Below are positions 5,281 through 11,474 of a stretch of 11,755 nt of DNA, in pieces. The notes beneath the pieces were generated by a model, which was not told the origin of the DNA, did no database searches, and worked only from the letters and a program-made list of their open reading frames with translations. The DNA lies in NCBI GenBank assembly GCA_021636625.1, contig JAJWLX010000085.1, positions 1 to 11,755 of the forward strand. The letters are read 5' to 3'. Each line of letters starts with the position of its first letter. Position 1 is the stretch's first letter. The translations under genes were made by a program, and so were the position numbers. This stretch comes from Prevotella sp. (GTDB lineage: Bacteria; Bacteroidota; Bacteroidia; Bacteroidales; Bacteroidaceae).

Positions 5281-6791
5281 TTCGTTCTGTTGGGTGCTTT
5301 CAGCCAGATATTCTGAGTATATCGCATACCTCTCAGATAGTGACACAAAGAATAACTGAAAACCTTATTTCGCAACCAAGAATATTCGAAAAATACCCTG
5401 TTGACTGCTTTAACCCTGAATTGTCCAGAATATGCAGCAGGATTCTTCACTGTCCAATACCAACAGTTGTGTAGGTTGATTGTGTTACGAGACACCAATG
5501 GAGCCTCATGCATCTTAGCCTTGAACCCGTTTGATGTCACCGGAGCATCCGCCACATCATAATTCCACCGTGCCCTTCCACTTCCACCATCCAAGGATTT
5601 GTTTGTTATAGTCACATCAGAAACATTCATTGTATAGCTTTCGGATATTGAGCCACCTGCACTAAATCCAGCACTTGGTCCAGAAGTATCAAGCCCGATA
5701 TTACCTCCAAAATCAACACTATATCCCGAAGTTGTACTATACGAACCTTCAGAAGTCGCAGGTCTAGGATCATGCACAAAGACTTCAGTTGGTGAGAAGC
5801 TTCCACCGTTTGGTTTAAAGATTTCGTGGTCATTGTCAATCTCTCCCAAGTAAAAACCATAGCATGTACCCTTGTTTTCCTTCCATTTATCAGAAAGCAT
5901 CATCGTCGAATTGTTTCCAAGGATTTCTTGATGTACCATATAGTAATCCATGTTTTGATCAAAAGAGTACACTGCATATATGGTATATGTTACTTGGTAC
6001 AATGCGGAGCGACCTTTAGCCTTGTCATGACCTGGATACGTCGGGTAATATATGTACGTAATTGTCTGCGCCTTTGTCATGGAATGAATATCGTTTGAGC
6101 CACCGTTGGTATTGGCCTCGCTTACAACAGCTTGTTTTTCTATCCATGTGGCTACGGCATCTGCAAATAAACCATATGTGTAAGGCGTGTGCTCTTGGGA
6201 AAGATTGGCTTCTGCAAGCTCTGTCCTTGTGGTATCACCGTCCTCTTTGATTACCACTGACGATATTTGAGCCTCATCTGAGTCGTTCAGATCTTCGAGA
6301 TGCATTTCTCCTCCCTTCTTATTGAAAGCATAAATATCATTGAAGTGCCCATTGCCACCATCGTCGTCATAGTCGTGCATAAGCGCATCTCCCAGTTTAT
6401 ATTTTTTTAGTCTTTCCATTGTGGCCTTCGACGGTTCAGTTATGGCTATTACGCCTCCTTTGTCATAAACCTGTTTCACTTTCTCCAACATATCGCCATC
6501 AATGGTCAAGGCGGTTTCGTTGTCGAGAACCACCACCCTCACGCTATTGTCATTTATTGACACGTTCTTTGTCAGGCGGTTTACAAGAGCAGAACCTGCT
6601 TCCTTAAAATTGTTACCCAACACTGCCGTTGGCAAATTGAGCTTAACGGAAAGTTGATCGGTCTTTGGCAGGACTTCTCCTGTTGGCGCGTCAAGTTCTT
6701 CCCAAGATTCGCTATCATCAGAACATGAGCAACATAACGAAGTCAACATTACCAAACACAACACGGACTTTACAAAAAACTTCATTTTCAT
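5274..6791 (-). CDS. surface lipoprotein, leukocidin/hemolysin-like C-terminal half
   Basis: About 505 aa. It starts MKMKFFVKSVLCLVMLTSLC, then CSCSDDSE: a lipoprotein signal whose acylated Cys is probably the last of the cluster, followed by SDD-type residues that act as a surface-export signal in Bacteroidota. The N-terminal half (about 50-240) is not recognised. The middle has YQVTYTIYAVYSFDQNMDYY. Residues about 350-400 are Gly/Ser-rich with alternating hydrophobic residues (FGGNIGLDTSGPSAGFSAGG), like the stem region of leukocidin-family beta-barrel toxins. Then come an aromatic strand (RARWNYD) and TSNGF, which sit where leukocidins have the Trp-containing strand and SGF motif. I infer a pore-forming or lipid-binding surface protein. 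It is 75 bases downstream of the amide hydrolase gene with no terminator between, so probably one operon. Starts at 6809 and 6785 are also in frame. The CDS is sure; the family call is moderate. Confidence 0.6.
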   Translation of the reverse strand: MKMKFFVKSVLCLVMLTSLCCSCSDDSESWEELDAPTGEVLPKTDQLSVKLNLPTAVLGNNFKEAGSALVNRLTKNVSINDNSVRVVVLDNETALTIDGDMLEKVKQVYDKGGVIAITEPSKATMERLKKYKLGDALMHDYDDDGGNGHFNDIYAFNKKGGEMHLEDLNDSDEAQISSVVIKEDGDTTRTELAEANLSQEHTPYTYGLFADAVATWIEKQAVVSEANTNGGSNDIHSMTKAQTITYIYYPTYPGHDKAKGRSALYQVTYTIYAVYSFDQNMDYYMVHQEILGNNSTMMLSDKWKENKGTCYGFYLGEIDNDHEIFKPNGGSFSPTEVFVHDPRPATSEGSYSTTSGYSVDFGGNIGLDTSGPSAGFSAGGSISESYTMNVSDVTITNKSLDGGSGRARWNYDVADAPVTSNGFKAKMHEAPLVSRNTINLHNCWYWTVKNPAAYSGQFRVKAVNRVFFEYSWLRNKVFSYSLCHYLRGMRYTQNIWLKAPNRTKK

Positions 6792-6866
6792 TATTATATT
6801 ATAGTTCATATCAAAAAGAATTAAATGATTAAAGAATTTACTGGCAGCCTTATCAAGATTTTCTGC

Positions 6867-8174
6867 CTATTTTAAGTTGAACGTAAATTTATTCTTATAG
6901 TCTCGATTCACACAGACCGTAGCCTTGCGCTGAGAAAGATTATACACCACCGACCACTGGGTATGGCTCGTAGGATTGCCCGGAGTTTCTGCCTGACTCA
7001 CGCCATTGAGCAGATTCATGGCTCCTTCCTCAGACAACTGATTGTTGTTCTGCTTGATGACGAATTCCATTATGTCATAGCGGGTCTTGCCGTGGTTCGA
7101 GAGCTTCGGACCTTTATCAGAACATGCCATGGTTTCAGATACATAGAAGTTGCTGGCATAGCGCTTTTCTATCACCTCGCGGGTGTTTGGCAATACGTCA
7201 GGATATTTGAAATGAGTCTTTCCGTCCTCTCCCGTATATTCATCGTCGATGTAAATCTTGCTTTGGTGATCCTTGTCATATACGAATTCTACGATGGCAT
7301 AACGGCCCGTGGCATCTGCCATGTAGAAATGATAGTTGCCGTCGTTATCCGGTATCCAGAGGTCATATCCGTCCAGAATCTTGAGAGCTTCATCCACAGT
7401 TCTGGCATGATCCAACATCATGCGCAAGGCAACGGTTGTAGTCAATTTCTTTCCCGTACTAGCCTGCTGGGTCGGTTTGCCGTCGAGATGGAGCACGGAA
7501 ACGGCAAAGCCAGCCTCATTCATACCGTCCATCAGGAGATATGGGAATGCCATGATATAGGATAGGTCTTGCGTCTTATTCTTCTCAAACTCAGCCTTGT
7601 TATATAGGATGTAATGCCAGAGATCCTGTCGGTAACCTATCCAGTAGGCATCCACCATACTGATGGATTTCAGTCCGCCTTCGGGTGCCGTGCGAACCAG
7701 GGCAGCTGCTATCGGTTCGTTATCATGGGAGTAATCAAAGTTGCGCCCCATCAGATAATCGCCCGTATCGGGTGTCGTCACGGCAAAGGCACTGCAGCCT
7801 GCATCCAGCTTAACCCTTGCCTTGAGCCAGGATGGCGTCTTGTCGCAGAGGGTTTTCAATACGGCACCAATCAGATGGGTGTTGTCGGTGAGATTGAATC
7901 CTGATATGGTAGGGAGTTTATAATCCTCCGTATAGTCAAGATAGAAGAATCTTCCGTCTTTCAAGTCCTGGATAGACCTTACCATCTCCAGTTTCTTGGC
8001 ATCGGTCAGCAGACTGGCCGGTACGTCCTGATAGTGAGCCTGGTTGTATACTTCTTCTGGGTCATCATCGCTGCACGAAGACACCATAACCATGAAGAAG
8101 GTAAAGCAGAAAGTTAAGCATGCAAACATTAGCCACTGAATGCGCTTGCTGTTGAAAGTATTGTTTCTTTTCAT
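6867..8174 (-). CDS. surface lipoprotein, linear amide C-N hydrolase (Ntn type)
   Basis: A 435-aa predicted hydrolase of the choloylglycine hydrolase / penicillin-acylase-like (C59/C45) group, cleaving linear amide bonds such as those in conjugated bile salts or N-acyl amino acids; the substrate is not determined. The signal peptide ends in VSSC (Cys34), followed by SDDDPEE, an acidic surface-export signal. Cys127 (DAGCSAFAV) is the expected N-terminal nucleophile; Arg144 and Asp147 (MGRNFDY), the Asn219-Glu220-Ala-Gly motif and Asn412 (WSVVYN) fit the family. Unusually, about 90 residues lie between the lipid-anchored Cys and the nucleophile, so autoproteolytic exposure of Cys127 would detach the mature domain from its anchor unless the propeptide stays bound. 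It is the first gene of a two-gene minus-strand unit with the leukocidin-like gene, divergent from the LuxR-type regulator. No clear Shine-Dalgarno site is seen before the ATG at 8174. Confidence 0.85.
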   Translation of the reverse strand: MKRNNTFNSKRIQWLMFACLTFCFTFFMVMVSSCSDDDPEEVYNQAHYQDVPASLLTDAKKLEMVRSIQDLKDGRFFYLDYTEDYKLPTISGFNLTDNTHLIGAVLKTLCDKTPSWLKARVKLDAGCSAFAVTTPDTGDYLMGRNFDYSHDNEPIAAALVRTAPEGGLKSISMVDAYWIGYRQDLWHYILYNKAEFEKNKTQDLSYIMAFPYLLMDGMNEAGFAVSVLHLDGKPTQQASTGKKLTTTVALRMMLDHARTVDEALKILDGYDLWIPDNDGNYHFYMADATGRYAIVEFVYDKDHQSKIYIDDEYTGEDGKTHFKYPDVLPNTREVIEKRYASNFYVSETMACSDKGPKLSNHGKTRYDIMEFVIKQNNNQLSEEGAMNLLNGVSQAETPGNPTSHTQWSVVYNLSQRKATVCVNRDYKNKFTFNLK

Positions 8175-8220
8175 AATTAGTGATATTTAAGAGATGAATG
8201 ATTCATTTTATTTTTCGATG

Positions 8221-8228
8221 CAAAAGTA
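8221..8228 (-). promoter_or_regulatory. -7 element for the amide hydrolase operon
   Basis: Minus-strand TACTTTTG (8228-8221) matches TAnnTTTG and lies 46 bases before the ATG at 8174. No good TTG is found 19-20 bases upstream, which fits a promoter needing an activator. The direct repeat at 8250-8264 lies just upstream, where an activator would bind. Confidence 0.5.
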
Positions 8229-8249
8229 ATGGAAAATAAGGTTCGATAT

Positions 8250-8306
8250 GGGAAAAAATAACCTGAAAAATACTGATTTTTTTAGGAAAACGGGAAAAAA
8301 TAACCT
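8250..8306. promoter_or_regulatory. 15-base direct repeat, candidate operator in the divergent region
   Basis: GGGAAAAAATAACCT occurs twice with no mismatch, at 8250-8264 and 8292-8306, 42 bases apart, which is about four helical turns. One copy is next to the -7 element of the lipoprotein operon. The other is about 30 bases upstream of the regulator's -7 element. Exact repetition and helical phasing suggest binding by a protein that may bridge both sites. The regulator at 8414-9442 is the obvious candidate, by inference. Confidence 0.55.
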
Positions 8307-8335
8307 CAAAAGCCGTCAAAATCACAGATTTTTAT

Positions 8336-8343
8336 TATCTTTG
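8336..8343 (+). promoter_or_regulatory. -7 element for the LuxR-type regulator gene
   Basis: TATCTTTG matches TAnnTTTG. No TTG lies at the usual upstream distance. Transcription would start near 8350, almost exactly where the 10-base repeats begin, so the repeats would form the mRNA leader. Confidence 0.6.
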
Positions 8344-8353
8344 CACAATAATA

Positions 8354-8403
8354 AAGCAATGCCAAGCAAAGCTAAGCAATGCAAGGTAATGCTAAGCAAT
8401 TCA
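8354..8403 (+). repeat. five 10-base tandem repeats in the regulator leader
   Basis: Consecutive units are AAGCAATGCC, AAGCAAAGCT, AAGCAATGCA, AGGTAATGCT and AAGCAATTCA, consensus AAGCAATGCT. They fill the space between the promoter and the start codon at 8414. Units 1, 3 and 4 each contain an ATG, giving short upstream reading frames. Confidence 0.75.
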
Positions 8404-8414
8404 TCTATCAATAA
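8379..8414 (+). other. possible 11-codon leader peptide coupled to the regulator gene
   Basis: An ATG in the third 10-base repeat opens MQGNAKQFIYQ and stops with TAA at 8412-8414. The last A of this stop is the first base of the regulator's ATG (TAATG), an arrangement typical of translational coupling. There is no clear ribosome-binding site, so this may be chance. Confidence 0.25.
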
Positions 8415-9442
8415 TGAATATATCCCTACGGAGTATGAAAGCAAAGAACTCAATAAGAACCAAGTTACGCAGGTTGGAATTCTCCTTGCTGAAGAGGGAA
8501 TCCAATTACCTCGATCGCCAGCGCCAGTGGCTTCTGGTATGTTTTGCCGTGATGCTTTATCTAGGCATCCTGTCTAATATCCTGGGGTTGTCGGGAGCCT
8601 TCGATCCATTTTTTACAGCATCTAACATCGTCTTTCTGGTAGTTGTGGTGTCCTCGTTCGCTGCCTATCTCTTGGGTAAGATAGGGGTGGTGAAAGGGAT
8701 AACCTTCCTTGCAGTAGCAACCCAGGTTTTCATAGGCATGGATATTCTGTATAGTGCCTTCGTGCCTACATTGAAAGATAATACGATGGTAATTCTCATC
8801 AACATGCTCATTCTTGCCGGCAACATGTTTTTCTCGCTGGCAGCTTATCAGGCTCGTCTTACCCGCTGGCTGGTAGGCATAGCCTTGGGAGTTTATCTAG
8901 TCTGTGTGATAGTTACGGGCAATGAATCGCTGCGTAATTATTTCTTTATGATGCTGTTGATACTGCTGTTTATCAGTGTGCTGAGTCTGGGCATTGCCCG
9001 AAATGGCGAGTATCTGGTAAATGCCAATAAAATATTGCAGCGAGAAGAGGAGGAACTGCTCCAGGTGTTGAGAATCAACAAGAAGCAGATTAAGGCATAC
9101 GTGGCATTGGCCAAGGAGCGGCATGATGTGAAGCTGACAGAGCATTTGCTGGATTTGCTGGGTGAGGCATCGCAGAAGAATGTGATAGATAATGTATTGC
9201 AGTATATTCAGACCCGGGAATTGAGCAAGCAGAATCTGGAGCGTGTTTTTCCGGAATTGAGTTCATCTGAGAGGGAAATCTGTTATCTCATCCTGCAGAA
9301 TAAGAAGTTGAGTGAAATCGGTATCCTGCTCAATAAGACAGAATCCAATATCACCACCCAGCGTGGCAATATCCGAAAGAAGCTGGGGATGAATCCTTCT
9401 GATAATCTGCAGAAGGTATTGGAAAAGAGGATAAGGGAATGA
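8414..9442 (+). CDS. six-TM LuxR-type (HTH) membrane regulator
   Basis: 342 aa. A charged N-terminus is followed by about six hydrophobic helices (roughly 39-60, 68-90, 93-113, 122-145, 150-167 and 171-193), a helical, probably coiled-coil linker (about 200-275), and a C-terminal LuxR/GerE-type helix-turn-helix (about 279-327). The latter has the hallmarks SSSEREICYLI, LSEIGILLNKTESNI and RGNIRKKLGM. It is therefore a predicted one-component regulator held in the inner membrane, with DNA binding in the cytoplasm. No receiver or kinase domain is seen, so the signal is unknown and may be sensed in or near the membrane. It diverges from the two-lipoprotein operon across a repeat-rich 239-base region and overlaps the next gene by 4 bases. 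Start at 8414; a later in-frame ATG at 8435 would only trim 7 residues. Confidence 0.85.
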   Translation: MNISLRSMKAKNSIRTKLRRLEFSLLKRESNYLDRQRQWLLVCFAVMLYLGILSNILGLSGAFDPFFTASNIVFLVVVVSSFAAYLLGKIGVVKGITFLAVATQVFIGMDILYSAFVPTLKDNTMVILINMLILAGNMFFSLAAYQARLTRWLVGIALGVYLVCVIVTGNESLRNYFFMMLLILLFISVLSLGIARNGEYLVNANKILQREEEELLQVLRINKKQIKAYVALAKERHDVKLTEHLLDLLGEASQKNVIDNVLQYIQTRELSKQNLERVFPELSSSEREICYLILQNKKLSEIGILLNKTESNITTQRGNIRKKLGMNPSDNLQKVLEKRIRE

Positions 9443-9933
9443 AAGATTTTGCAGCGATAGATTTCGAAACGGCCAACCAACAGCGTACAAGCGTCTGCTC
9501 GGTGGGCATCGTGATAGTGAGGGATGGCGAGATTGCAGACAGTTACTACAGCCTCATCAAACCCGAACCGGAGTATTATTCTTATTGGAACACCCGGGTT
9601 CACGGTCTAACCCAGGAAGACACGATGAATGCAGATGTCTTCCCGAAAGTCTGGGCAGAGATTGCGCCCAAGATAGAAGGTCTGCCCCTGGTAGCCCACA
9701 ACGCCCCCTTCGATGAAGGATGCCTGAAGGCCGTATTCCAGATGTATCAGATGGAATATCCCGACTACGAATTCCATTGCACCTGCCGTGCCTCCCGAAG
9801 AAAGCTGGGTTCTCTCCTCCCCAACCATCAGCTCCAGACCGTAGCCGCCTATTGCGGTTACGACCTCACCCAGCACCACAATGCCTTGGCAGATGCCGAA
9901 GCCTGTGCCTGGATAGCAAGAGAGCTTCTATAA
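9439..9933 (+). CDS. DnaQ-like 3'-5' exonuclease (DEDDh)
   Basis: A 164-aa single-domain exonuclease of the DnaQ/RNase T superfamily. The four metal-binding acidic residues and the catalytic His are all visible: Asp8 and Glu10 (AIDFETA), Asp92 (HNAPFDEGCL), His147 and Asp152 (HHNALADAEA). It should degrade single-stranded DNA or RNA from the 3' end, but the substrate cannot be read from the sequence. It lacks polymerase or helicase fusions, as is common for small Bacteroidota members (often named DNA polymerase III epsilon-like). Its ATG overlaps the stop of the LuxR-type gene (ATGA), with AAGGG just upstream, so the two are translated together. A hairpin follows 8 bases after its stop. Confidence 0.9.
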   Translation: MKDFAAIDFETANQQRTSVCSVGIVIVRDGEIADSYYSLIKPEPEYYSYWNTRVHGLTQEDTMNADVFPKVWAEIAPKIEGLPLVAHNAPFDEGCLKAVFQMYQMEYPDYEFHCTCRASRRKLGSLLPNHQLQTVAAYCGYDLTQHHNALADAEACAWIARELL

Positions 9934-9941
9934 GCCAAATA

Positions 9942-9975
9942 GAGAAATTTGTGGTGTTTTTACCACAAATTTCTC
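9942..9975 (+). promoter_or_regulatory. 14-base perfect inverted repeat, operator or terminator
   Basis: GAGAAATTTGTGGT (9942-9955) and ACCACAAATTTCTC (9962-9975) are perfectly complementary with a 6-base loop. It could end the exonuclease transcript (a weak T-run, GTATTTTTG, follows). A third copy of one arm, ACCACAAATTTC, recurs at 9995-10006 exactly 33 bases on, each followed by a -7 element. That favours an operator for the ATPase gene. Confidence 0.65.
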
Positions 9976-9976
9976 G

Positions 9977-10015
9977 TATTTTTGTAGGAAATTTACCACA
10001 AATTTCGTATATTTG
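9977..10015 (+). promoter_or_regulatory. two tandem -7 elements for the AAA ATPase gene
   Basis: TATTTTTG (9977-9984) and TATATTTG (10008-10015) both match TAnnTTTG and each follows a copy of ACCACAAATTTC within a few bases. It looks like a duplicated operator-promoter unit. The second is the better placed for the ATG at 10067. Neither has a convincing -33 TTG. Confidence 0.5.
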
Positions 10016-10066
10016 CACCAAAAATGCTAAAAAGCATTCAAATAAAGGAATTAATAACAGAAGAAT

Positions 10067-11239
10067 ATGGAATTATTGAAGCAATTATCCGACAATCTCA
10101 TCAAACGTACAGACACCCGATACGTAAGATATATGTATCATCAGATTCCATGGAAGAATCGGATGACAGCCCTTGTGGGACCTCGTGGCGTGGGTAAGAC
10201 CACACTCTTCTTGCAGTACATCAAGCAGAATCTCAAGTTGAAGGACACCCTATATGTGAGTGCCGAATCCATCTATTTCGCCAATCATACACTCTTTGAA
10301 ACTGCCATGAAGTTCAATCAACTTGGCGGCAAGCATTTCTTTATCGACGAAATACATAAATATAAAGGATGGGCAACGGAGCTGAAGATGATATACGATA
10401 ATCTGCCCGACCTGCAAGTAGTGTTTACTGGATCATCAGTGCTTGACATCTATCAGGGAACCGCCGACTTAAGCCGTCGTGTCCTCGTCTATAAAATGCA
10501 AGGTCTGTCGTTTAGAGAATATATTGGCATGAAACTAGGAATCGACCTACCAGCCTACACATTGGAGCAAATCGTTAATCATGAGGTAGAGTTGCCGATA
10601 GAGATAGACCATCCCCTATCCCTCTTCAACGAATATCTGCGCCAGGGGTACTATCCTTTTTATGAAGACGAGGGCTATAAGATGCGCTTAAACCAGGTAG
10701 TAAGCATGACGTTGGAAACCGACATTCCCCAATATGCCAACTACACAGTAACCATATCGAGGAAATTGAAGGAACTGATGCAGGTGATAGCAGACAGTGT
10801 GCCATTCAAGCCTAACATGAGCACCATCGCAACAATCATCAAGGCAGACCGCGGCTTGCTTCCCGACTACTTTGAACTTATGGAAAAGGCAGGTCTCATC
10901 GCCCAACTCCACGATTCAACAAAGGGAGTAAGAGGTCTGGGAAAGGTTGAAAAAGTATATCTCGACAATACAAACCTCTCTTTCGCCCTCACATCTGAAA
11001 CTCCCGATATAGGAAATCAACGTGAGACCTTTTTCTTTAACCAGATGAGAGTGAACCATACCGTTTACAATTCTCCCATCTCTGATTTTCTGATAGACGG
11101 CAAGACCTTTGAGATAGGTGGCAAGAAGAAAGGTCAGAAGCAGATAACCGAGGCAGAAGAGGGATATATCGTAAAAGATGATATTGAAACCGGTTTCGGC
11201 AATATCATTCCTCTCTGGACATTCGGAATGAATTATTAA
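10067..11239 (+). CDS. AAA_14/DUF4143-type ATPase
   Basis: A complete 390-aa cytoplasmic P-loop ATPase. Walker A is GPRGVGKTT (38-46); Walker B is HFFIDEIHK, with Asp94-Glu95; a sensor-like VVFTGSS follows at about 118-124, and Arg137/Arg138 (DLSRRV) are candidate arginine fingers. The middle has a winged-helix-like segment (MSTIATIIKADRGLLPDYFE). The C-terminus is the DUF4143-type end, with ISDFLIDGKTFEIGGKKKGQ; the Asp340 and Glu349...Lys353 arrangement recalls a degenerate PD-(D/E)xK nuclease core. Proteins of this type are abundant and strain-variable in Bacteroidota, and their role is unknown. It is a single gene behind a repeat-rich promoter region, with a hairpin terminator about 140 bases downstream. 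The start is supported by the position of the promoter and by the sequence entering the family's N-terminus directly. Confidence 0.88.
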   Translation: MELLKQLSDNLIKRTDTRYVRYMYHQIPWKNRMTALVGPRGVGKTTLFLQYIKQNLKLKDTLYVSAESIYFANHTLFETAMKFNQLGGKHFFIDEIHKYKGWATELKMIYDNLPDLQVVFTGSSVLDIYQGTADLSRRVLVYKMQGLSFREYIGMKLGIDLPAYTLEQIVNHEVELPIEIDHPLSLFNEYLRQGYYPFYEDEGYKMRLNQVVSMTLETDIPQYANYTVTISRKLKELMQVIADSVPFKPNMSTIATIIKADRGLLPDYFELMEKAGLIAQLHDSTKGVRGLGKVEKVYLDNTNLSFALTSETPDIGNQRETFFFNQMRVNHTVYNSPISDFLIDGKTFEIGGKKKGQKQITEAEEGYIVKDDIETGFGNIIPLWTFGMNY

Positions 11240-11378
11240 ATTGTGATTGTTACATAAAGGATTACATTCCCCATCTTTTTGGCACGCAGATTGTGACTAT
11301 GAATATCGGGGTCGATAATAATAGATATTGCATAGACAGAAATTACAAGGTAGACTTTTAGGTTCGGTTTTTGAAAGT

Positions 11379-11420
11379 GAATTCTGCTGGCAGTGATGCC
11401 GGCAGGATTCTACGCTTTTT
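11379..11420 (+). terminator. hairpin terminator downstream of the AAA ATPase gene
   Basis: GAATTCTGCTGGCA (11379-11392) and TGCCGGCAGGATTC (11397-11410) form a 14-base RNA stem including two G-U pairs, with a 4-base GTGA loop. A T-run follows (TACGCTTTTT). The G-U pairs make the stem stronger on the plus-strand transcript than on the other strand. Confidence 0.8.
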
Positions 11421-11474
11421 GAAACAAAAACATACATATGGATTTCTAAAGAACAAGCCAAAAGTTTAAATCTA

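Noticed and set aside
6963..7565. A 200-codon plus-strand frame antisense to the amide hydrolase gene
   Set aside because: The opposite strand encodes clear catalytic motifs; no promoter or ribosome-binding site supports the plus-strand frame.
8248..8577. Open frame of up to 109 codons overlapping the regulator start
   Set aside because: It runs through promoter and repeat DNA and ends inside the regulator gene in another frame. The product is unremarkable.
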